The notes beneath the pieces were generated by a model. That model ran no database searches, had not been told where the DNA came from, and worked only from the letters and a program-made list of their open reading frames with translations. Below are positions 53,518 through 60,984 of a stretch of DNA of 64,000 nucleotides, piece after piece. The stretch is from CAZNPU01 sp964575335 (GTDB lineage: Bacteria; Planctomycetota; Phycisphaerae; Phycisphaerales; SM1A02), in NCBI GenBank assembly GCA_964575335.1, contig CAZNPU010000004.1:1-64000 (forward strand), in the 5' to 3' direction. Position numbers and translations under genes: made by a program. The stretch's first letter is position 1; each line of letters begins with the position of its first letter.

Positions 53518-54579
53518 TCAACTCAGGCGCTGGCGCACCAGTTCCGCGCGAGCGGCGCGGAGTTCGTCGGCGTCGATTTCAGCGTTGTGGTGCAGTTTCA
53601 GGTGAGCTGGCTGGATCTGCAGGAACAACTCGTTCACCGCAGCAATGCTTACGCCGGTGATGCGGTTCATGTGAATGCCCAAACGCACGCGGCTGAGCAG
53701 CTTCATCGCTTCTTCGGTGCCCAACAGCCGTGCACTGCGCAGCGTGCCCAACGCGCGATGCACGCGGTCATCCAGCAGCGTGACGTTCTGCTCCAGCAGC
53801 AATCGGCGAGCTTCCAGTTCATACTCGATCACGCGAGGCACGATGAGCTGATCGAACTCCTGCAGAATTTCTTCTTCGCTGCGGCCGAGCGTGACTTGAT
53901 TGCTGATCTGATAGAAATCACCCGCCGATTCCGAACCTTCGCCGTAGTAGCCGCGCACCGCAAGGTGCAGGTCTTTAGCAGCTCGGCGCACGCGGTCGAT
54001 CTCGTTGGTCATCTTGAGCGCAGGCAGGTGCATCATCACCGAGAAGCGAATACCGGTGCCCACGTTTGTGGGACATGCGGTGAGATATCCCCAGCGCGGC
54101 GAGAAGGCGTAATCGAGTCGATTTTCAATCGCATCGTCAACGGCATTGAGTCGCTCGAAGACCGTAGCGAACTGCAGACCCGGCGCAAGAATCTGCATGC
54201 GCAGGTGGTCTTCCTCGTTGATCATGATGCTCAGCGTTTCGTCGCCTGAAATCGCCACGGCGCGACGGTGATCGGCTTCGGCAAGGTGCTTGGAGATCAA
54301 ATGCCGCTCAAAAAGCAGCCGACGATCGCGCATGGGCGCCTGATTCAGATCAACCCAGATCATGCCCGGCGCGATCTCGCTGCTGAGCAGCACCGGCCGC
54401 ACAAGATTCAGCAATTCGTGGCATTGCGGCTGGCTGGCCTTGTTCACGAACGGAAAGCCAGCAATGTTTCGCGCCAGGCGCACGCGACAGCTCATCACCA
54501 CGTCGCTGTGGGGCGCATCATCGTTTCGTGCAAGACCGCAAGGGTGAACGTTCATCGTCAGCGGCGCCCCTCCATTCAC
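53518..54579 (-). CDS. mcsB: protein arginine kinase McsB
   Basis: 353 residues. ATP:guanido phosphotransferase fold without the N-terminal domain of creatine kinases, as in bacterial McsB: SCRVRLARNIAGFPF near the start, MINEEDHLRMQ with the conserved NEEDH motif, SPRWGYLTACPTNVGTG with the family cysteine, and IRFSVMMHLPAL. In Bacillus the enzyme phosphorylates protein arginines and marks them for ClpCP. The start overlaps the mcsA stop (ATGA), the same order as in Bacillus, which supports the pair. No ctsR or clpC is adjacent; a kdsA gene precedes the pair. Confidence 0.95.
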   Translation of the reverse strand: MNGGAPLTMNVHPCGLARNDDAPHSDVVMSCRVRLARNIAGFPFVNKASQPQCHELLNLVRPVLLSSEIAPGMIWVDLNQAPMRDRRLLFERHLISKHLAEADHRRAVAISGDETLSIMINEEDHLRMQILAPGLQFATVFERLNAVDDAIENRLDYAFSPRWGYLTACPTNVGTGIRFSVMMHLPALKMTNEIDRVRRAAKDLHLAVRGYYGEGSESAGDFYQISNQVTLGRSEEEILQEFDQLIVPRVIEYELEARRLLLEQNVTLLDDRVHRALGTLRSARLLGTEEAMKLLSRVRLGIHMNRITGVSIAAVNELFLQIQPAHLKLHHNAEIDADELRAARAELVRQRLS

Positions 54580-55115
54580 GCTTCAGTCTTTCGTTCGTCT
54601 TCCGTGGTCTTGGGCGGCGAAGTCTCGGCTCTGGCGCGGTCGAGACTGTTTAAGCGGTCGCGCAGCTTCGCAGCGCGTTCATACTGCTCGGCCGCCACGG
54701 CGTGATCCAATTCTTTCAGCAGCCGCTGAATGAGCAACTGGCGATCGAGCGACACGCCGGCCCGACGAGGCGACTTGCCGGTGTGATGTGTCCCGCCGTT
54801 TTGGGCTCGCTCGATCAGCGGCGACAGTTCATTTTCAAAGGCTTTGTAGCATTCAGCGCACCCCACCCGGCCGCTCTGGCGGAACTGGGCAAACGTAAGA
54901 CCGCAGCACGAACAGGCCTTGGCAGCCTGCTTCACGGCACGGCTGCCGTGGGAAATGACAAACTGGGAGAGGATTTGATTGATTGGCTGCTGCCCGGGCA
55001 TGACAATCCCCGCCTCGCGGGCGTGGACCTCACACAGATGCACTTCCTTCTTGACGCCGCTCTTGACGGTGACCTCATGCACCACAGCCGGTCTGTTGCA
55101 CAGATCGCACTTCAT
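54576..55115 (-). CDS. mcsA: McsA, zinc-binding activator of McsB
   Basis: 179 residues from MKCDLCNRPAVV. Zinc-binding cysteine pairs: CDLC (near 3-6) with LCEVH, and CSCCGLTF with GCAECY. A C-terminal UVR motif (LKELDHAVAAEQYERAAKLRDRLNSL) follows after a Gly/Lys linker. This is the standard McsA plan; the UVR part would contact McsB and the Clp ATPase. Open frame extends upstream but the family start is clear. It lies 53 bp after kdsA and overlaps mcsB by 4 bp, forming a probable kdsA-mcsA-mcsB operon. Confidence 0.93.
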   Translation of the reverse strand: MKCDLCNRPAVVHEVTVKSGVKKEVHLCEVHAREAGIVMPGQQPINQILSQFVISHGSRAVKQAAKACSCCGLTFAQFRQSGRVGCAECYKAFENELSPLIERAQNGGTHHTGKSPRRAGVSLDRQLLIQRLLKELDHAVAAEQYERAAKLRDRLNSLDRARAETSPPKTTEDERKTEA

Positions 55116-55168
55116 GGATTGTCCTATGGTAGCCGGATCAAGCCAGCCCTGCCAGATGAAAACCCTGC

Positions 55169-56011
55169 TCAACCAACCGATTCCACCGGCGCTGAAGACT
55201 CCAGCGCCTGCCGCAGAGCGACCAGTTGCGCCAACAACGCGGGTATGGCGTCCAGCGGCTGCGCTGTGCTGGCGTCGGAAAGCGACTGGTCGGGCTGAGG
55301 GTGGCATTCGATGAACACCGCGTGAACACCCGCTGCCACCGCCGCCCGGGCCAGCAGGCCCGCGCGTTCAGGCCGGCCTGCGGTTTGCGCCGCTGCGCCG
55401 GGGAGCTGGGTGGAATGCGTGACGTCAAAGCACACCGGCGGGCCAAGTTCCATCATGTCGCCAAGGCCGATGAAATCATTGACCAGACGGTGATAACCAA
55501 AAAAAGTCCCCCGTTCGGTCAGCATGATTTGGCTGCACCCCCCATCGACAAGCTTGGCGATGACGTGCTTCATTTCGGCTGGTGAGACGAACTGGCCCTT
55601 TTTCACGTTCACCGCCTTGCCGGTGGCGGCACAGGCCAGCAGCAGATCGGTTTGGCGGCAGAGAAACGCAGGCACCTGCAGCAGATCGGCCACGGCTGCG
55701 GCTTGCTCGGCCTGCGCCGGTTCGTGTACGTCGGTGGTTACCGGCACGTCGAACGTTTCGCGGATGCGGCGAAGTTCATCCAGGCCAGCGTTCAGCCCCG
55801 GCCCGCGGGCCGAATGAATGCTGGTGCGGTTGGCCTTGTCGTAGCTGGCTTTGAAGATGTACGTCACCCCCAGCTGTGCGCACACATCACGCAGCGTCCG
55901 GGCGATAACATCGTTGGTTTGCGGTGATTCCAAAACACACGGTCCGGCGATCACCGCAAGCGGCCGGCCCTGGCCGACGGTAACGCGGCCGATAGTGCAT
56001 TCGCTCAACAT
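55169..56011 (-). CDS. kdsA: 3-deoxy-8-phosphooctulonate (KDO-8-P) synthase
   Basis: 280 residues. DAHP/KDO8P synthase barrel: VIAGPCVLESPQ at the start, the FKASYDKANRTS substrate loop, ARGPGLNAGL, TDVHEPAQ, AFLCRQTDLL, VNVKKGQFVSP, LTERGTFFGY and the end FIECHPQPDQSLSD. The Cys in AGPC corresponds to the metal ligand of metal-dependent KDO8P synthases, where E. coli has Asn, so this is the metal-dependent class. It joins arabinose 5-phosphate and PEP for KDO, so this organism should make a KDO-containing lipopolysaccharide. First gene of the operon with mcsA and mcsB. Confidence 0.95.
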   Translation of the reverse strand: MLSECTIGRVTVGQGRPLAVIAGPCVLESPQTNDVIARTLRDVCAQLGVTYIFKASYDKANRTSIHSARGPGLNAGLDELRRIRETFDVPVTTDVHEPAQAEQAAAVADLLQVPAFLCRQTDLLLACAATGKAVNVKKGQFVSPAEMKHVIAKLVDGGCSQIMLTERGTFFGYHRLVNDFIGLGDMMELGPPVCFDVTHSTQLPGAAAQTAGRPERAGLLARAAVAAGVHAVFIECHPQPDQSLSDASTAQPLDAIPALLAQLVALRQALESSAPVESVG

Positions 56012-56247
56012 GGTTCACAGGGTACTGGTGAGGCGGGCATGGTGGCCAGCGATTGGTTTAGATGATCTAGGGAAAACAGGTGGTTTGGATGACATCTTGG
56101 CCGATAGTAGGCGGGCTTGGTGCTTGAACTGACGCGGAGAAGCTGAAATTCCTGCATCTGACCGACATGGAAGCCGAAGATGTAAATGTGTGTCATTATT
56201 GATGTTGAGGTCTTTGTCTTCCACGCAACATGACCTCGGAGTAAATC

Positions 56248-57042
56248 ATGGCCCGAATGCCACGAGAACCCGAAGCATTTGGCGAACAGGTCGCCCGTAT
56301 TCTGCAACGCAACTTCCCAGACCGTTCGGTTGAACTGGCCGGTCCGATGGATCTGGTGCTCAACGGCAAGCACCTGGGCCTGGAGAATCTGTACCGCATG
56401 GTGCAGTATGAACCATCGCGAGGGGTGGAGATCGTTGAGAATTACCTGGAGCGGCTGATTGAGGGCGACACAATCGGCTCGACGCCGCTGCCCTTGAGCG
56501 TGGCCAAGCCGCGCATCATGCCGCGTATTCAGCCGCTGTCAATCTTCGATCATCTCGATCGTGAGCAGGTGGCGTATGTGCCGTTCGTCAATGACACGGT
56601 GGTGGTATTCGTGATCGACCTGCCGCATATGACCGTGAGCATCACCGTGGAGCAATTGCTCCGCTGGGGGCTGACGGCAGAAGACCTCGATCAAATTGCC
56701 CGCGAGAATCTGGCCAACTACGCCCCGCGGCTGGAAGTGCAGTTTGTGGAATCGGCTGAGGGCGGCAGAGCGGCGATTGTCGCGGCCCAGGACGGCTATG
56801 ACGCAGCGCGATTGCTGCTGTCATCGCTGTACGATCGGCTGTCGCCTGAATTGCACGGCGACTTTTATGTGGCGACGCCCGCGCGGGACATGTTCCTGGC
56901 GCTGACCTGCGATCCGCCTGAGTTCGTTGAGCGCCTGCACAAGCGCGTGCAGCTTGATTACAAGCGTCTGCCGTACCCGATCACGAGCGATTTCTTCGTG
57001 GTCACGCGCGACGGCGTGGCGGGCACGAAAGAAGCGGCTTGA
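56248..57042 (+). CDS. DUF1444 family protein
   Basis: 264 residues; GGAG lies 6 bases before the ATG at 56248. The sequence matches the YtpQ/DUF1444 family: LVLNGKHLGLENLYRMVQYEP near residue 40, PRIMPRIQPLSIFDHLDREQVAYVPFVNDTVVVFVID in the middle, and a C-terminal FYVATPARDMFLALTCDP. No signal peptide or membrane helix, so cytoplasmic. No experimentally defined function is known to me. Monocistronic, divergent from kdsA. Confidence 0.88.
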   Translation: MARMPREPEAFGEQVARILQRNFPDRSVELAGPMDLVLNGKHLGLENLYRMVQYEPSRGVEIVENYLERLIEGDTIGSTPLPLSVAKPRIMPRIQPLSIFDHLDREQVAYVPFVNDTVVVFVIDLPHMTVSITVEQLLRWGLTAEDLDQIARENLANYAPRLEVQFVESAEGGRAAIVAAQDGYDAARLLLSSLYDRLSPELHGDFYVATPARDMFLALTCDPPEFVERLHKRVQLDYKRLPYPITSDFFVVTRDGVAGTKEAA

Positions 57043-57323
57043 GATGAGCCGATACACTGCTGTGCTGCCCGTCCCTGCCACCGGGCGCAGCAAAGCCCTA
57101 CATCGCAAGAATTCGCGGCCACAGTCGGCCGCTGCCAAACGAGAAGAGAGCGGGCCGGTCCGATTCGTCGGACCGGTTTGTCATTTGATGGCCTGTAAGT
57201 AAACCGCGGATTGCACTGGCTGCGCATATCATGGGCAGGAGCAAAGCGCAAGATATAAACCGCTCGATTCAGCGCAGGCGTCTCGTGCTTCCACGCCCTT
57301 CCTTTTCAACTTTTTCCCTCCCC

Positions 57324-57929
57324 ATGCGTCTACTGCTCATCGACAATTACGACAGCTTCACCTACAACCTCGTGCAGCGGATTGGCGAGCTTGATCCGCA
57401 CATTGAGATGCACGTGGTGCGCAACGACAAAATCACCGTTGACGAGGCTGAAGCCCTTGCACCATCGCATCTGTTGCTGTCGCCCGGGCCGTGCACGCCT
57501 AAGGAATCAGGCATCTGCCCGCATCTTCTTGCACACTTCAAAGGGCGCATTCCGATTCTTGGAGTATGTCTTGGACATCAGACGATTGCCGATGCGCATG
57601 GCATGATCGTCAGGCGACATAACGTGCTGATGCACGGCAAGACCTCGGAGATTCATCACGACGGCCGCGGCATCTTTGCGGGTTTGTCCAATCCGTTCAT
57701 CGCCACGCGTTATCACTCGCTGATTGTCGATCCCGACCTGCTGCATGAAGAATTCGAAGTCAGCGCCTGGACAAAGGCAGGCGAAATCATGGGCCTGCGC
57801 TGGAAAGGCCAGGGCGCTACACTTGATGGCGTGCAGTTTCACCCCGAAAGCTTCCTGTGCGTAGAAGGTCCGCGATTGCTGGCGAACTTTCTGGGCATTG
57901 CATCACCGAATGCCGCTGCCACCGCATGA
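57324..57929 (+). CDS. pabA: anthranilate/aminodeoxychorismate synthase glutamine amidotransferase subunit
   Basis: 201 residues from MRLLLIDNYDSFTYNL; an upstream open frame is not used. Class I glutamine amidotransferase: SPGPCTPKESG oxyanion region, nucleophile Cys in GVCLGHQTI, and the His/Glu pair in GVQFHPESF. It supplies ammonia from glutamine to a chorismate-using partner (TrpE or PabB). Neither partner is adjacent, so TrpG versus PabA cannot be told; the subunit often serves both. It lies 281 bp after the DUF1444 gene with nothing evident between them. Confidence 0.92.
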   Translation: MRLLLIDNYDSFTYNLVQRIGELDPHIEMHVVRNDKITVDEAEALAPSHLLLSPGPCTPKESGICPHLLAHFKGRIPILGVCLGHQTIADAHGMIVRRHNVLMHGKTSEIHHDGRGIFAGLSNPFIATRYHSLIVDPDLLHEEFEVSAWTKAGEIMGLRWKGQGATLDGVQFHPESFLCVEGPRLLANFLGIASPNAAATA

Positions 57930-58014
57930 CTCTGCTGCCATGCGCATGCAACACGACTGCTTCAATTGGAAAGCGGTTGAATGACTGCAACAGCAACGCG
58001 GCGCGGCACAACTC

Positions 58015-60531
58015 TCAGTTCGCCTCAGCGTCTATAGCCGGAGTTTGCACAGTTGATGCAGGCGGCTGTGGCGCGTACTTAACATGCGTATCGAGCCATT
58101 CAATCATCTCCGCCAGCGTGTGCAGCACTGATTCCCGCGCCACATAGCCGTGGCTTTCATAAGGAAGCATCACCAGCCGCGCTACGCCGCCGTGCCCTTT
58201 GATGGCGTGATACATTCGCTCGGATTGCATCGGGAAGGTGCCGGAGTTGTTGTCCATTTCGCCGTGAATGAACAGGATTGGCTCGTTGATCTTGTGAGCG
58301 TGCATGAACGGCGAGAGCCGGACGTAACTTTCCGGAGCCTCCCACAACGTGCGGCGTTCAGATTGAAAACCAAACGGCGTCAGCGTGCGGTTGTATGCGC
58401 CGGATCGCGCGATGCCGGCCTTGAACAGATCGCTGTGCGCAAGCAGGTTGGCGGTCATGAACGCGCCGTAGCTGTGGCCGCCGACGCCAACGCGATTGGG
58501 GTCAGCCACACCCATCGCGGCCGCCTTGTCGATTGCTGCTTTCGCGCTGGCAACGATCTGCTCGATGAACGTGTCGTTCATCGTTTCAGGATCGCCCACC
58601 ACCGGCATCGTGGCGTTGTCCATGATCGCATAACCTTGCAGCAGGAGAAACAGATGCGATGCGCCGCTGATGCGCGTGAAGCGATACGGTGAGCCGCTGA
58701 TCTGGCCCGCAGTATTCGGATCGCTGTATTCGCGCGGGTACGCCCACACGATCAACGGCAGTCGCTGGCCTTCCTGATAATCCGGCGGCAGGTACAGCGT
58801 CGCTGAAAGCGTGACGCCGTCGTCGCGCTCATAGGTCACAAGCTCCTTGCGTATGCTGCGAAGCTGCGGCGCGGGATCTTCAAAGTTCGTGATTCGACGG
58901 TCAGCATTGCCATTGCTTGCAAGATCACGCACAAAATAATTCGGCGGATCATTCGGCGTTTCATAACTGGTCAGAATCTGCGACGCATCTTCCGACAGCA
59001 CGTCAATCACATACTCATACGCCTCCGGTGGACATTGCCAAAGCCGCTCGGTCTCGAAAGTCTCGAGATTCATGCGATCGAGAAACGGCCGATCGCCTTC
59101 GGGCGATGCGCCAGCGCCGGCGAGATAGATCTGATCATCATGCACAAGCACCACAGTGCGGCCGGTGGATGTTGTCGTGGTCACGGGTCGCCCCGGATCG
59201 CCGTAGCGGTCGTGAATGCTGCGGTCCCACACAAGGCGCGGCTGATACTCCGCAGCGCCGAGTTGCGTCATATCGATCAGCCACGTGCGCGTCCACCGCC
59301 GATCGCGGTCGTACTCACTCACCATCGCCCGCGTCGGATCATCAAGCCAGGTCAAACCGCGATACCGATGCTCCAGCCGAAACAGCTCGACAGGCTCGGC
59401 GTGCTGGAACGAACCGGCAAGCCGCATGATGCGATCTCGATGCGGCACCTTGTTGCGCGGATCGCCTTCATCCAGCGCCTCAACCCACAGCAGCACATCA
59501 TCATCAACATTCCCCTGCCATGTGAAGCTGCGCGGTCCGGTTTGAACGCCTTGAATCGGAATCGTCTCGCGCAGCGGCACACGGGCAATCTCACGAACAA
59601 CACGGCCAGCCTCATCGCGAAGCTCGACGATTTCCGGGAACAAATCCCACGGCACCAGATACGAGTACGGCCTTACCGTTCGTGAAACAAGAAAGAACCT
59701 GCCGGTGGGTGATGCGGCGATGCGGCTGTAGATTCCAGGTTCGCCGAAATCCTCACGCTGACCAGTCTCGGCATCCACGATCGCCGGCTGAGCGGTGAAG
59801 TAGTATTCGAACAGCGCCTCATCGTGGGGTGATTTGAGCAGATCCTGATACGTTCGCACCGGCGCAGCCGGCCCGCCGAAGTTCTCCTGCACAACCGGAC
59901 CAATCGGCGCAGCAGGCGGCTGGGGCGCCGGGCCGCGGCCTTCCGGAATAAACATGCACATCAAACGGCGGCCATCAGGCAGCCAACTCAAAGGCGCTCC
60001 GCCTGTTGCGTTGAGATTCGGACCGGTGAGCTGCCTGACTGTCGCAGTGGCGACATCGCCTACCCATAACTCAATGCCGTGATCGCGCGTCACGGTGAAG
60101 GCGAACCGACTGCCGTCCGGCGACCATCGCAGATAGCCGATGTTGGCGTCCTCTGCACCGGGCAGGGCAATCTTGATTTCAACATCTTCCGCAATGCGCT
60201 TCAGCGTCAGACCCACATAGCGAGACGTTGTAAACGGCCCGTTGGTGTGCGGGTTGATGCGATCGCCAGCCAATCGCAGCATTGGCTTGGCTAATTCACT
60301 CACAGGCGGCATGCTCTCGCGGTCGATCAGCAGCATCACGGTGCGCTGCGGATTCAAACTGACCGCCGGCTGGGGCGGAGCATCGAGAATGCGCACGATC
60401 TCCGCAGGCGGCTGCCGATATGGCTGCTGCGCACACACGCTGTTTATCGTCGTTGATGCAGCCAGTGCGCCAGCAGCAATGAATCGTGCTCGAAAGACCT
60501 GACGGTTCAAGCGCGACCACGGCTTGGCCAT
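58015..60531 (-). CDS. secreted S9 family serine peptidase, glutamyl-endopeptidase-like
   Basis: 838 residues from the ATG at 60531, which has AGGAG 7 bases upstream; the longer open frame is not used. A signal peptide (about 1-35, ending CAQQ) indicates export. The N-terminal 550 residues are a WD40-like beta-propeller (for example LRWSPDGSRFAFTVTRD, LSWLPDGRRLMCM). The C-terminal alpha/beta-hydrolase has the nucleophile in GGHSYGAFMTANLL (Ser about 687), Asp about 760 in IHGEMDNN and His about 794 in YESHGYVA. The stretch around the Ser and RSGAYNRTLTPFGFQ closely recalls chloroplast-type glutamyl endopeptidases. Monocistronic with its own promoter at 60666-60694. Confidence 0.92.
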   Translation of the reverse strand: MAKPWSRLNRQVFRARFIAAGALAASTTINSVCAQQPYRQPPAEIVRILDAPPQPAVSLNPQRTVMLLIDRESMPPVSELAKPMLRLAGDRINPHTNGPFTTSRYVGLTLKRIAEDVEIKIALPGAEDANIGYLRWSPDGSRFAFTVTRDHGIELWVGDVATATVRQLTGPNLNATGGAPLSWLPDGRRLMCMFIPEGRGPAPQPPAAPIGPVVQENFGGPAAPVRTYQDLLKSPHDEALFEYYFTAQPAIVDAETGQREDFGEPGIYSRIAASPTGRFFLVSRTVRPYSYLVPWDLFPEIVELRDEAGRVVREIARVPLRETIPIQGVQTGPRSFTWQGNVDDDVLLWVEALDEGDPRNKVPHRDRIMRLAGSFQHAEPVELFRLEHRYRGLTWLDDPTRAMVSEYDRDRRWTRTWLIDMTQLGAAEYQPRLVWDRSIHDRYGDPGRPVTTTTSTGRTVVLVHDDQIYLAGAGASPEGDRPFLDRMNLETFETERLWQCPPEAYEYVIDVLSEDASQILTSYETPNDPPNYFVRDLASNGNADRRITNFEDPAPQLRSIRKELVTYERDDGVTLSATLYLPPDYQEGQRLPLIVWAYPREYSDPNTAGQISGSPYRFTRISGASHLFLLLQGYAIMDNATMPVVGDPETMNDTFIEQIVASAKAAIDKAAAMGVADPNRVGVGGHSYGAFMTANLLAHSDLFKAGIARSGAYNRTLTPFGFQSERRTLWEAPESYVRLSPFMHAHKINEPILFIHGEMDNNSGTFPMQSERMYHAIKGHGGVARLVMLPYESHGYVARESVLHTLAEMIEWLDTHVKYAPQPPASTVQTPAIDAEAN

Positions 60532-60665
60532 GATGGGTCTCCTGTTGCGGAATCCTGAAACAGCGCGATAAAGCATGGAATAAACCACCTGGATTGAAAT
60601 GGTCGAAAACCTGTGCGGTTGCACCTGAAACAGCGTGAAGAAAACCGACAGGTCGGCAGATCGAC

Positions 60666-60694
60666 ATGATAGCGCATTGCTGTTTCCTGCGCAA
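60666..60694 (-). promoter_or_regulatory. predicted promoter of the S9 peptidase gene
   Basis: Minus strand -35 TTGCGC (60694-60689), 17-base spacer, -10 TATCAT (60671-60666). Start near 60659 would give a leader of about 128 nt to the ATG. Confidence 0.5.
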
Positions 60695-60930
60695 CAGCGA
60701 TCGCACGCGGCTCTTTGTGCAAAAATGAGGCACACTCCAGACGAACTGCATTGACCGCAATAACAACGCACATGTGCGCAGCCGCTGCACACGGGAACGT
60801 CCATGTCACGTTCGCGCTGATGTTGATGCGACCACGTGAGCCGGCACACTGACTCACAAGCCTCTTGCATGCAGTCTTGGCCTGTCAGCGTGCGTTGTTG
60901 ACTGGCTGACGCTCTTGCGTCATCAGCATG

Positions 60931-60963
60931 AAAAAAGCCGCAGCAACAATCGCTGCGGCTTTT
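60931..60963 (-). terminator. intrinsic terminator of the pyrophosphatase gene
   Basis: On the minus strand AGCCGCAGC (60960-60952), a 7-base loop, GCTGCGGCT (60944-60936), then a run of T. A perfect 9-bp stem, 22 bp after the hppA stop codon; A tracts on the other side could make it bidirectional. Confidence 0.93.
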
Positions 60964-60984
60964 GCAATGTCAAAGGGCGATCGC

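Larger units (their letters stand above)
60532..60984. other. intergenic region upstream of the S9 peptidase
   Basis: Holds the peptidase promoter and leader on the minus strand and the terminator of the pyrophosphatase gene. No further gene is supported; the open frame that extends the peptidase upstream is not protein-like. Confidence 0.6.
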
